Part shown: positions 8,015 through 15,437 of the stretch, one piece after another
How positions within the stretch are numbered: position 1 is the stretch's first letter
Layout of the letters: every line of letters starts with the position of its first letter
Position numbers and translations under genes: made by a program
Origin: Snuella sedimenti
Lineage (GTDB): Bacteria; Bacteroidota; Bacteroidia; Flavobacteriales; Flavobacteriaceae
Assembly: GCF_016428595.1 (NCBI RefSeq)
Contig: NZ_JAELVQ010000003.1
Coordinates: 124,001 to 188,000 of the forward strand
Reading direction: 5' to 3'
Length of the DNA: 64,000 nt
The notes under the pieces: generated by a model
Told to the model about the DNA's origin: nothing
Database searches by the model: none
What the model saw: only the letters and a program-made list of their open reading frames with translations

Positions 8015-9232
8015 ATGAGACGATTAAAAGTTTTTAGAAGTTTAGTTAAAGATAGCCTAGATACCATTACCCATGGTTCAAGAAAGTACCATTTATGGAT
8101 GGCATTGTTAACTTTTATAATGCTAGTAGGGATGTATTGTTATTCCATTCAGTTGGAGCAAGGCTTGAGTGCTACGGGGATGACCGATCGGGTAAGTTGG
8201 GGCTTATATATTTCTAATTTCACCTTTTTAGTTGGCGTTGCAGCTGCAGCGGTTATGCTCGTAATGCCTACCTATGTACTCAAAGATGTCGATTTTAAAC
8301 AGGCCGTATTAATTGGAGAGGGGCTTGCAGTCGCGGCGCTTATAATGTGCTTGGCTTTTGTTGTAGCCGATATGGGAGGGCCATCGGTACTATGGCATAT
8401 GATACCGGGAATAGGTGTTTTTAATTTCCCTAATTCTATGCTAACCTGGGATGTATTGGTGCTTAATGGATATCTGTTTATTAATATAACTATTCCTTTT
8501 TATATTTTATTTAAACATTACCAAGGTAAAGAAGCTAAGTCTAATGTGTATGTTCCGGGTGCTTTTTTGTCTGTTTTTTGGGCAGTAGGGATTCACTTAG
8601 TGACAGCTTTTTTGTATCAAGGGCTTCAGGCACGTCCTTTCTGGAACAATGCCTTATTGGGACCACGCTTTTTAGCCTCTGCTTTTGCTGCAGGACCTGC
8701 GCTTATTATTTTGGTTTTAGCAATTATAAGAACTTTCACAGCTTTTAAAATTGAAGATAAAACCATAAAGAAAATAGCAATGGTGGTTACGGTGGCAGCT
8801 CAAATTAACTTAATCATGTTAGTTTCTGAACTGTTCAAGGAATTCTATGCGCCAACACATCATAGTGAAAGTGCTTACTATCTGTTTTTTGGATTACATG
8901 GAAAAGATGCATTGCTACCATGGATATGGACCGCCATTCCATTAAATGTATTAGCTACGGTTTTGTTGACATTCCATAAATTAAGGAATAATTTTAAAGT
9001 GTTGTTCTTTGCGTGTTTTATATTGTTTGTAGCTATTTGGATAGAAAAAGGGTTTGGGTTAATTGTGCCTGGATTTATACCTGGTCCATATGGTAAGATA
9101 GCCGAGTATACGCCAACACTTATAGAAATAGGTGTGACCTTGGGAATATGGGCTTTGGGGGCATTTGTCTTTACTATTTTGGCTAAAACAGCTATAGGTA
9201 TTGAAATTGGAAAACTCCGATATAAAAATTAG
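8015..9232 (+). CDS. NrfD/PsrC-family membrane quinol-oxidising subunit
   Basis: A 405-residue polytopic membrane protein with about ten hydrophobic segments, starting with a cytoplasmic tail and MALLTFIMLVGMYCYSIQLE. It contains NrfD-family features such as GLYISNFTFLVGVAAAAVML and FGLIVPGFIPGPYGKIAEYT. Members bind quinol and pass electrons to a periplasmic FeS subunit, here the gene immediately upstream. This pair replaces the NapC or NapGH quinol dehydrogenases found in proteobacterial nap operons, none of which is visible in this window. It is the last gene of the operon. Confidence 0.87.
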   Translation: MRRLKVFRSLVKDSLDTITHGSRKYHLWMALLTFIMLVGMYCYSIQLEQGLSATGMTDRVSWGLYISNFTFLVGVAAAAVMLVMPTYVLKDVDFKQAVLIGEGLAVAALIMCLAFVVADMGGPSVLWHMIPGIGVFNFPNSMLTWDVLVLNGYLFINITIPFYILFKHYQGKEAKSNVYVPGAFLSVFWAVGIHLVTAFLYQGLQARPFWNNALLGPRFLASAFAAGPALIILVLAIIRTFTAFKIEDKTIKKIAMVVTVAAQINLIMLVSELFKEFYAPTHHSESAYYLFFGLHGKDALLPWIWTAIPLNVLATVLLTFHKLRNNFKVLFFACFILFVAIWIEKGFGLIVPGFIPGPYGKIAEYTPTLIEIGVTLGIWALGAFVFTILAKTAIGIEIGKLRYKN

Positions 9233-9352
9233 ATAAAATTCCATTTCTTGTATTAAAAGTCCTTAAATATTCGAATTGAACAAGAATAGCATATAACTTT
9301 TATAGAACTCTTAAAAATAAGTAGTTCGTTAATTTTATTAAGTAATAATACT

Positions 9353-9360
9353 TATATTTG
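9353..9360 (+). promoter_or_regulatory. -7 box and inverted repeat upstream of the Fnr-type regulator
   Basis: TATATTTG matches the TAnnTTTG -7 consensus and lies 37 bases before the TTG start at 9398. Just upstream, ATAAGTA (about 9318-9324) and TACTTAT (about 9349-9355) form an inverted repeat overlapping the box, so it could be an operator. No convincing -33 element is visible. Confidence 0.42.
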
Positions 9361-9397
9361 TTTTGGTTAGGTTGTTTGTTATAAGTTATAATTACTA

Positions 9398-10156
9398 TTG
9401 TATACTGCTGTTGTAAATACCGTTTCTACTTCAACTCGTAAGCGTACGTCTTATGATATTTCTTGTAAAGCATGTGAAAACCACAATTGTTTAATCAAAA
9501 GAAATTTAAGTGCATTAGAAAACAGTAAACTGGCTATCGAAAAGAACAATCTGAGATGTAAAAAGGGACAGCAGTTTACTATTGAAGGAGCCCCTGTTAA
9601 TGGACTCTTCTTCATTTTAAAGGGTAAAGTTAAAGTGTTCAGGACGGGAATTAATGGTAGGGAACAAATTGTACGCTTTGCCAAAGACGGAGAGATTATT
9701 GGACATCGCGGTTTTGGAACAGAAGAGCATTACCCTATTGGAGCTATTGCTTTAGAAGACACTACACTATGTTATTTTTCTAAAAACAATTTGCAGCAAG
9801 CCTTGCTGAGTAATCCTAAATTTGCATATGACTTTATGCTCTTTTATGCTAATGAGCTAAACAGGAGTGAATCTAAGGTCAAGACCATTTCTCAAATGAC
9901 CGTTCGTGAACGTGTTATTGATACGTTGCTGTATATTAATAGAAAGTTTGGTGACAATAAAGGGTTTCTTGATGTGTTTTTAAGTAGGCGCGAATATGCC
10001 GAATATGCTGGAACGACCGAAGAACAGGTTATTAGAGTGTTCTCGGCTTTAAAAAAGGAAAATCTTATTGTTACCAGAGGAAAAAAAATTGGCATTGTTG
10101 ATTTAGAACTCCTTAAAAACGAAATTAGCGAACATAATTTCTATTTTGATAGCTAG
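9398..10156 (+). CDS. Crp/Fnr-family regulator with N-terminal cysteine cluster
   Basis: A 252-residue regulator. The N-terminus has C23, C26 and C31 (SCKACENHNC) plus C52, the arrangement expected of an Fnr-like oxygen-sensing FeS cluster. A cyclic-nucleotide-binding-type beta barrel follows (GLFFILKGKVKVFRTG), then a long dimer helix and a Crp-type helix-turn-helix (SRREYAEYAGTTEEQVIRVF). No ATG precedes the cysteines in frame. The start is therefore TTG at 9398, with a stop codon three codons before it. Its place directly after the nap operon suggests that it controls anaerobic nitrate respiration. This is inferred from context. Confidence 0.85.
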   Translation: MYTAVVNTVSTSTRKRTSYDISCKACENHNCLIKRNLSALENSKLAIEKNNLRCKKGQQFTIEGAPVNGLFFILKGKVKVFRTGINGREQIVRFAKDGEIIGHRGFGTEEHYPIGAIALEDTTLCYFSKNNLQQALLSNPKFAYDFMLFYANELNRSESKVKTISQMTVRERVIDTLLYINRKFGDNKGFLDVFLSRREYAEYAGTTEEQVIRVFSALKKENLIVTRGKKIGIVDLELLKNEISEHNFYFDS

Positions 10157-10192
10157 TCTTAATTTCATTTGCTTATTCCATTTATATTAGTT

Positions 10193-10356
10193 TAACGTGA
10201 ATAATGTTTAAGAGCCCTAATGCCTCTTCGTGTGAAATTCTGGAAGAATTTAGTATCGAGAAGTACTCTTAGTAAGGGATTTATTTGTTTTCGATACACC
10301 AAATCACAGATTTGCCACTCAAACTGACATAAATTCTCTATCCATTATTCACGTTA
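10193..10356. repeat. Palindromic intergenic element with 14-bp perfect inverted termini (MITE-like)
   Basis: TAACGTGAATAATG at 10193-10206 is the exact reverse complement of CATTATTCACGTTA at 10343-10356. Inside, the inner pair GTATCGA (10253) and TCGATAC (10291) shares the same centre near 10275. Two side hairpins lie symmetrically about that centre (AAATTC/GAATTT centred near 10243, CAAATC/GATTTG centred near 10307). No reading frame is present. A MITE or other dispersed palindromic repeat, or a structured RNA, are the possible readings. Confidence 0.55.
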
Positions 10357-10663
10357 GTCTTACATGTTTTAAAGCACTGTAAAAGAGTTGTTTTTGTTTG
10401 TTTTATGTTTTTTTGACAGGTTTCAATATGTGATAAAGGATGTTGCAGTATGGGGGATATCATATAAAAGCAATATGGTTACTTATATATTTGCTAAGTA
10501 AAACAAGTGTAAATACTTAGTTTTTAAAGTTTGCTTTTAGAACATACCGTTTATTGTAACACAGAAAGCGTCTTATAGATTTTTAGAACGTTAGAAGTGT
10601 ATTTAATGATGATAAACAACTTGAAACATGAGATATGTCATAAGTTAGAAAAAAGACTACCTA

Positions 10664-10671
10664 TATATTTG
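10664..10671 (+). promoter_or_regulatory. -7 box for the outer-membrane barrel gene
   Basis: TATATTTG matches the Bacteroidetes -7 consensus TAnnTTTG and would give a leader of about 57 bases before the ATG at 10734. A second identical box is at 10486-10493. No clear -33 TTTG was found for either. Confidence 0.4.
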
Positions 10672-10733
10672 CTAATCATGAATTAATAATAAACTTTAAA
10701 ATAGATTTATAAACAAACCGATTAAAAGTAAAA

Positions 10734-12011
10734 ATGAAAAAAATGAAAAGACAATACATAATTTTAGGACTGTTATTAGGATGCTTGCAATTGGTACAGG
10801 CTCAGTTTACTTTAGATGGTGAATTTAGACCGCGTACAGAATACCGTAATGGCTATGGTAGTTTAATTGCTGATGATGCCGATGCTGGTTTTGGTATCTC
10901 AACCCGTATACGATTAAATGCAGGGTATGAAGTAGATGCTTATAAATTTTATGTAAGCTTTCAGGATATTATGGTTTGGGGAGAAAATAGACAAATTTTG
11001 CCATACGATCAAAACAATTCTTTTGCCGTTTTTCAAGCTTGGGCAGATATTAATTTGGGTGATGGTTTTTCTGCCAAACTAGGGCGTCAAGTTATTTCTT
11101 ACGACGATCAACGTATTTTTGGTGGATTGGATTGGGCACAACAAGGAAGAAATCATGATGCCGCCTTACTAAAATATAAAAAAGGAAGTTTTTTAATGGA
11201 TATTGGATTGGCTTTTAATCAGGATTATTCAAACCCAACTGGGTTTCAGTCTGTCGGAACAGCTTATAATACCACAGGATTCTTTTCTTATAAGAGTATG
11301 CAATATGTATACTTGAAACAAGCTTGGGAACATTTCTCGGGAAGCTTGTTATTTCTGAATAACGGATTCCAAAAATTTGAAGCCGATGATGTAACACCAA
11401 ACGGTGTTAATGGTCTACAAACGGTAGGAACGCATTTAGATTATAAGGCAGGTAGCTTCGGGATTGCTGCTAATGCATTTTTGCAAACAGGGGATGTTGT
11501 AAAAAGCGCTTATCTTCTAGGATTGGATCTTACGTACAAAGCCTCTTCTAAAGTAGGGCTTGGTGCAGGACTCGAAATTATAAGCGGTAATGATGTATCG
11601 ACCTCAAAAAGTGAAGCCTTCTTTCCTCTATATGGTACAAACCATAAGTTTAACGGATTTATGGATTACTTTTATGTAGGGAATCATGCCAATAATGTAG
11701 GGTTGTTAGATGTGCATGTAAGTGCTAATTTTAAACTAGGAGACAAGTCAAGTCTTTTTGTAAAAGCACTAAACTTTAGTAGCGACCGGGAATTGGCCAG
11801 TGGTGAAAAATCTTTGGGGACTGAGTTGGATTTGGTTCTTTCACAGGCATTTAAAGGTTATGCCTTAAAGATAGGCTATTCGCAAATGTTTGCTGCCGAT
11901 GGCATGTATGAGTTGAAGGGTATTACTGAAAATGCTGCCGCTAATAGTCAAAGTTGGGCATGGGCTATGTTGGTAGTAAAACCAAAGTTTTTAAATGGAG
12001 GTACTAATTAA
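10734..12011 (+). CDS. Outer-membrane beta-barrel protein, alginate-export (AlgE-like) family
   Basis: A 425-residue protein with a signal peptide (MKKMKRQYIILGLLLGCLQL, cleaved about VQAQ) followed by alternating short amphipathic strands. Typical stretches are LDGEFRPRTEYRNGYG, STRIRLNAGYEV and FAVFQAWADINLGDGFSAKLGRQ. The pattern, with LGRQ, a DQRIFGGLDWAQQGRNHDA-like segment and a long barrel, resembles the alginate-export family. Being next to the nap operon, it may be a diffusion channel for a respiratory substrate such as nitrate, but no sequence evidence identifies the substrate. It is followed by a strong terminator, so it is likely a single-gene unit. Confidence 0.72.
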   Translation: MKKMKRQYIILGLLLGCLQLVQAQFTLDGEFRPRTEYRNGYGSLIADDADAGFGISTRIRLNAGYEVDAYKFYVSFQDIMVWGENRQILPYDQNNSFAVFQAWADINLGDGFSAKLGRQVISYDDQRIFGGLDWAQQGRNHDAALLKYKKGSFLMDIGLAFNQDYSNPTGFQSVGTAYNTTGFFSYKSMQYVYLKQAWEHFSGSLLFLNNGFQKFEADDVTPNGVNGLQTVGTHLDYKAGSFGIAANAFLQTGDVVKSAYLLGLDLTYKASSKVGLGAGLEIISGNDVSTSKSEAFFPLYGTNHKFNGFMDYFYVGNHANNVGLLDVHVSANFKLGDKSSLFVKALNFSSDRELASGEKSLGTELDLVLSQAFKGYALKIGYSQMFAADGMYELKGITENAAANSQSWAWAMLVVKPKFLNGGTN

Positions 12012-12064
12012 TGCTCATAAGATAGACTATGAATTAATAAGACATACAGTTAATTATTAAAAAA

Positions 12065-12092
12065 GAATCTCTTAAACGAGATTCTTTTTTTT
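12065..12092 (+). terminator. Rho-independent terminator after the barrel gene
   Basis: GAATCTC and GAGATTC form a perfect 7-bp stem around a 6-base loop, extended by an A-run on the left and followed by eight T residues. It ends transcription from the gene finishing at 12011. Confidence 0.85.
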
Positions 12093-12120
12093 GCCATTAT
12101 TTGTTATCTCCTCAATAAAA

Positions 12121-12138
12121 ATAAGGAATCTTCCTTAT
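12121..12138. promoter_or_regulatory. Operator-like palindrome upstream of the tlpA pair
   Basis: ATAAGGAA and TTCCTTAT are perfect 8-base inverted arms separated by two bases, 58 bases before the start at 12196. A closely similar string (AAGGAATnTTCCnTATAA, 16 of 18 bases equal) is found at 26627-26644 upstream of the M16 protease gene. A protein-binding site is plausible, but the regulator is unknown. Confidence 0.4.
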
Positions 12139-12195
12139 AAAAACCTGTAAGGGGATAAATACCTTTACCCTATAAATAAAACTAAATAATAAACA

Positions 12196-13350
12196 ATGAA
12201 GAAGTATATTGTAGTATTAGGGGTTATAGTAATGGGGTTTTATTCATGTAAAGAACAACCAGAACAACCTCAAGTACGTAAAATCCAAGTTAAAGGACAT
12301 ATAAAGTTTGCCGATGCTAATGATAAGTTCGGGATTTCACTAACAAAGCGCAACGATGATAATGAATATGATGTTGTTAAAGAAGTTGTTTTGGATTCAG
12401 CAAACAATTATGCGTTTGAATTAGAAACTGATACCCCCGATTTTTACACTTTAGATGTGTATAAACAGCAACGTGTTGAATTTTATGCAGATGACGAAAA
12501 TTTAGAAATCAATTTCAGAGGTGTCGATACGGCAAAAATCAAGATAAAAAATCCACCTCACGTACATATTTCCGGAGGCGAAAAGAACAATGTTTTAAAC
12601 GCATTGCACTGGGCTTCTTACCAAAATTACCAATACATGATAGCGACAGGACAGGCGCAATATAGAGCTTCTTTATCCGACTGTAAAGAATGGAAAGATG
12701 ATGCGGCAAAAGCTTGGGATATTATGTATGATGTGTACGAAAGGGATATTAAAAACATCATTGCCATGTATAAAGATCAACCTACTGCTGTAAAGGTATT
12801 GCAAAGTTTATCATGGAAAAAACATAAAGACTACATGGTCGAGCAATATGATGAATTAGCCAAAAAATTTCCAAACGTCGCATATATTCAAAATGCTAAG
12901 TCGGATTTATTGGATAAAATTGAAAGCGTAGCAAAGACCGAAATAGGAAAAGTTGCTCCCGATTTTACTTTTCCCGATATTAATGGAAAGGATGTATCGC
13001 TTAGTGATTTTAAAGGAAAGTATGTGTTAATCGATTTTTGGGCGTCATGGTGCGGCCCCTGTAGAAAAGAGTCTCCAAATGTGCAAAAGCAATATCAATT
13101 ATATAAAGATAAGGGCTTTGAAGTGGTAAGTGTTTCTATAGATAAAAAAGAAGAAGATTGGAGAAAAGCCGTTAAGGAAGATAAACTAAAGGGCGCTTTA
13201 TTATTGGCCCAAGACTCCAAGAAAATTATGAAAGACTATGTGTTTTCAGGAATTCCTTATATGGTTTTACTAGATAAGGAAGGGAAAGTAATGGCCTTAA
13301 ATTTACGTGGCGAAGCCTTACAGGAAAAACTAAAGGAAGTCTTTAAATAA
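12196..13350 (+). CDS. TlpA-like thiol-disulfide oxidoreductase lipoprotein
   Basis: A 384-residue protein with a lipoprotein signal (MGFYSC18). It has an N-terminal beta domain of the DUF4369 type (KIQVKGHIKFADANDKFGIS) and a C-terminal AhpC/TSA-thioredoxin domain beginning APDFTFPDINGKDVSLSDFK. The redox motif is WCGPC, with cysteines at about 286 and 289, and the cis-proline segment is SGIPY. Such proteins reduce or exchange disulfides in the periplasm while anchored to a membrane. A paralogue follows 67 bases downstream. The natural substrate is not evident. Confidence 0.85.
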   Translation: MKKYIVVLGVIVMGFYSCKEQPEQPQVRKIQVKGHIKFADANDKFGISLTKRNDDNEYDVVKEVVLDSANNYAFELETDTPDFYTLDVYKQQRVEFYADDENLEINFRGVDTAKIKIKNPPHVHISGGEKNNVLNALHWASYQNYQYMIATGQAQYRASLSDCKEWKDDAAKAWDIMYDVYERDIKNIIAMYKDQPTAVKVLQSLSWKKHKDYMVEQYDELAKKFPNVAYIQNAKSDLLDKIESVAKTEIGKVAPDFTFPDINGKDVSLSDFKGKYVLIDFWASWCGPCRKESPNVQKQYQLYKDKGFEVVSVSIDKKEEDWRKAVKEDKLKGALLLAQDSKKIMKDYVFSGIPYMVLLDKEGKVMALNLRGEALQEKLKEVFK

Positions 13351-13417
13351 CCTATTGGAATTAAGATTTGCTCTAAAGAATTTGTTATAAAATAACTAAA
13401 CATATTAATACATAAAA

Positions 13418-14644
13418 ATGAAATTATTTAAAACAGTATTGCTATTACTTTTTTCTTTTGTTACTGCTTTTGCAGATAATAATAAAGGTAATGTTGAAGC
13501 AGAAGCATTCACGATAACTGGCGATTTAACGAGTTACTATACAGAAGGAACAATTAAAATTGTTGGCTACCCAAAAAAGGCATCGAGTGGTGGAGGTGGA
13601 ATAATGATGATGGGAGGTTCAACTCCTAATGAAATTGTATATGCTGAAGGACCAGTTACAAAAGGAACGTTTAAAATATCGGGCAAAATAAGTAAGCCAC
13701 AAAACGTTTATATCTATATCAATGCCAAAAACAAACAGGGGATCTTGATGGGCGCTACAAAAGGAATGAATTTTATTCTTTCTTCTGGCGATTTTAAAAT
13801 GACATTAGGTGATAGGCCAGGTGTTTTTACAATGACTGGCGGCGATAATAGGTTTAATGAAATTATTTTTGCTTATAAATCTGCCCCCGAATATATAGAA
13901 TTACAAGATAGTTATGGAAAAATTTATACCGATTATAATAGCAAGACCGAAGCCGAAAAAGCAAAGGTGAATGACGAAGCAGTTAGGATCTCGGGCGAAA
14001 TGATTGATTATCAATTGGCTCATTATCTTCATGTTGCCAAAACCGTAAAAGATAAAGATGTTTTATTAATGCTGTTCGACAGTGCTTCTTATGGAGGGCC
14101 TTGGATAGAAGAAACTCGTAAAGCCTTAATAAATATTTGTGTAGAGGATGCCCAAATTAAAGATATTATTTTTAAAGCTATTGATGCAGGAAAAGCTAGG
14201 GCGGCAAAAAATAAAGTAGGGGTAGGAAGCGATATGAACTCATTTTATGCAGAAACCTTAGAGGGGAAAGCCATTTCTCTTAAGGACGTTTGTTCAAAAG
14301 AAGAAAATAAATTTGTATTGCTAGAGTTTTGGGCATCTTGGTGTGGGCCTTGTCGTTCAGAAATACCACATATGAAAGAAGCTTATTCAGAGTATAACCC
14401 CAAAGGATTCGAAATTTTCTCATTTACTATCGACGATTCGAGAGCGGCATGGCAAAAAGCATCAAAAGAAGAAAATCTTCCTTGGATAGATAGTGGGATG
14501 GGAACAAAAACAGGACCCAAAGAATTGTACGGAATTACCGGGGTTCCAGCTAATTTTTTGGTAGATACTTCTACGGGTAAAATTGTTGCTATAAATTTGA
14601 GAGGTGAAAAACTAACGCAAAAATTGAAGGAATTACTGGATTAG
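13418..14644 (+). CDS. TlpA-like periplasmic thioredoxin with DUF4369-type N-domain
   Basis: A 408-residue protein with a cleavable signal peptide (MKLFKTVLLLLFSFVTAFA). The N-terminal domain is a DUF4369-like beta sandwich containing an unusual glycine/methionine-rich loop (SSGGGGIMMMGGS, about residues 49-61). The C-terminal thioredoxin domain has WCGPC at about C309/C312 and cis-Pro in TGVPANF. It resembles the gene just upstream in order of domains and is probably cotranscribed with it. A large hairpin follows the stop codon. Its substrate is unknown. Confidence 0.83.
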   Translation: MKLFKTVLLLLFSFVTAFADNNKGNVEAEAFTITGDLTSYYTEGTIKIVGYPKKASSGGGGIMMMGGSTPNEIVYAEGPVTKGTFKISGKISKPQNVYIYINAKNKQGILMGATKGMNFILSSGDFKMTLGDRPGVFTMTGGDNRFNEIIFAYKSAPEYIELQDSYGKIYTDYNSKTEAEKAKVNDEAVRISGEMIDYQLAHYLHVAKTVKDKDVLLMLFDSASYGGPWIEETRKALINICVEDAQIKDIIFKAIDAGKARAAKNKVGVGSDMNSFYAETLEGKAISLKDVCSKEENKFVLLEFWASWCGPCRSEIPHMKEAYSEYNPKGFEIFSFTIDDSRAAWQKASKEENLPWIDSGMGTKTGPKELYGITGVPANFLVDTSTGKIVAINLRGEKLTQKLKELLD

Positions 14645-14690
14645 CATGTAATGATAAGTGGAGATCGCCTAACAAGTAGATTGGATATGA

Positions 14691-14730
14691 CAAGGCGTGC
14701 AGTTGAAACATTTCGACTGCACGCAACTTG
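14691..14730. terminator. Strong hairpin between convergent genes (probable bidirectional terminator)
   Basis: GCGTGCAGTTGAAA at 14695-14708 pairs with TTTCGACTGCACGC at 14711-14724 (13 of 14 pairs canonical, one G-U wobble). The stem is extended by CAAG/CTTG outside a 2-base bulge. There is no T-run, so it may act as a stem-loop in both transcripts or be a REP-like unit. It lies between the plus-strand tlpA gene (ends 14644) and the minus-strand response regulator (ends 14762). Confidence 0.55.
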
Positions 14731-14761
14731 ACAAAGCGGTATGAAGCCTTTGTAGGTGGGG

Positions 14762-15433
14762 TTACTTAAAAACGGACTGGTATAGTGATTCTATTAAGGA
14801 TCTGTTTTTTATGGCTATGGCCTGTAAATTGTTATAACCGCTAATATCCAGTTTTTTTGCAATATTCGTGCGATGGTTATCGATGGTTTTAGGGCTGTTA
14901 AACAAGGCTTCTGCAATTTCTTGGGTAGAAAGGTTTTCCGATATTTTAAAGAGTATTTTTATTTCAGTTTTTGTCAGTTCTTTTAAATTATCCATTAAAT
15001 GCTCGGTATCTACAATATCGCTTTCGTGCCTTTCAAAAAACGCCCTGCAATTGCGCCCCCAGTAATAATTTCCTTTCTTTAATTCGTTTAGGCAAATTTT
15101 AATTTCTTCATGCATGCCATCCTTAAATAAAAAACCATTAGGTTTTAAATTTTTGGCTTGAATTAATGTGGGGATATTCATAGAGTTGGTAAGTAATACA
15201 ACGCGCTTTTCAGGATAGTGTGTCTTTATGAATTCTAAAGCCTTTATACCATTAACAACGGGCATTTCTAAGTCTAAAATAAAATAGTCTGCAATTTCAA
15301 TATTATCAATTACATCTTGCCCATTTTCGGCCTCCATAACAACTTTAAAGTCTTCAAATGAATCCACAAGGATTTTTAAACCCAACCTAACAATATAATG
15401 GTCGTCTGCTATGAGTACTTTTAACTTATCCAT
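14762..15433 (-). CDS. NarL/LuxR-family response regulator
   Basis: A 223-residue two-component regulator. The receiver domain has the acidic pocket D10-D11 and the phospho-acceptor D54 in YFILDLEMP. A conserved K lies in NGFLFKDG. The C-terminal LuxR-type helix-turn-helix reads LTKTEIKILFKISENLSTQE and then SPKTIDNHRTNIAKKL. It lies four bases downstream of the TPR sensor kinase gene, its likely partner. The pair is divergent from the DUF6242-like/susC/susD genes, so control of that locus is a reasonable guess but is not shown by the sequence. Confidence 0.9.
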   Translation of the reverse strand: MDKLKVLIADDHYIVRLGLKILVDSFEDFKVVMEAENGQDVIDNIEIADYFILDLEMPVVNGIKALEFIKTHYPEKRVVLLTNSMNIPTLIQAKNLKPNGFLFKDGMHEEIKICLNELKKGNYYWGRNCRAFFERHESDIVDTEHLMDNLKELTKTEIKILFKISENLSTQEIAEALFNSPKTIDNHRTNIAKKLDISGYNNLQAIAIKNRSLIESLYQSVFK

Positions 15434-15437
15434 ATGG

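Larger units (their letters stand above)
10157..10733 (+). other. 577-base intergenic region: palindromic element plus leader of the barrel gene
   Basis: No convincing gene is seen. It contains a 164-base element with perfect 14-base terminal inverted repeats (10193-10356, listed separately) and two copies of a 14-base identical string TATATATTTGCTAA, around 10484-10497 and 10662-10675. The second copy includes the best promoter candidate for the gene at 10734. The rest is AT-rich with no further structure noted. Confidence 0.6.
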
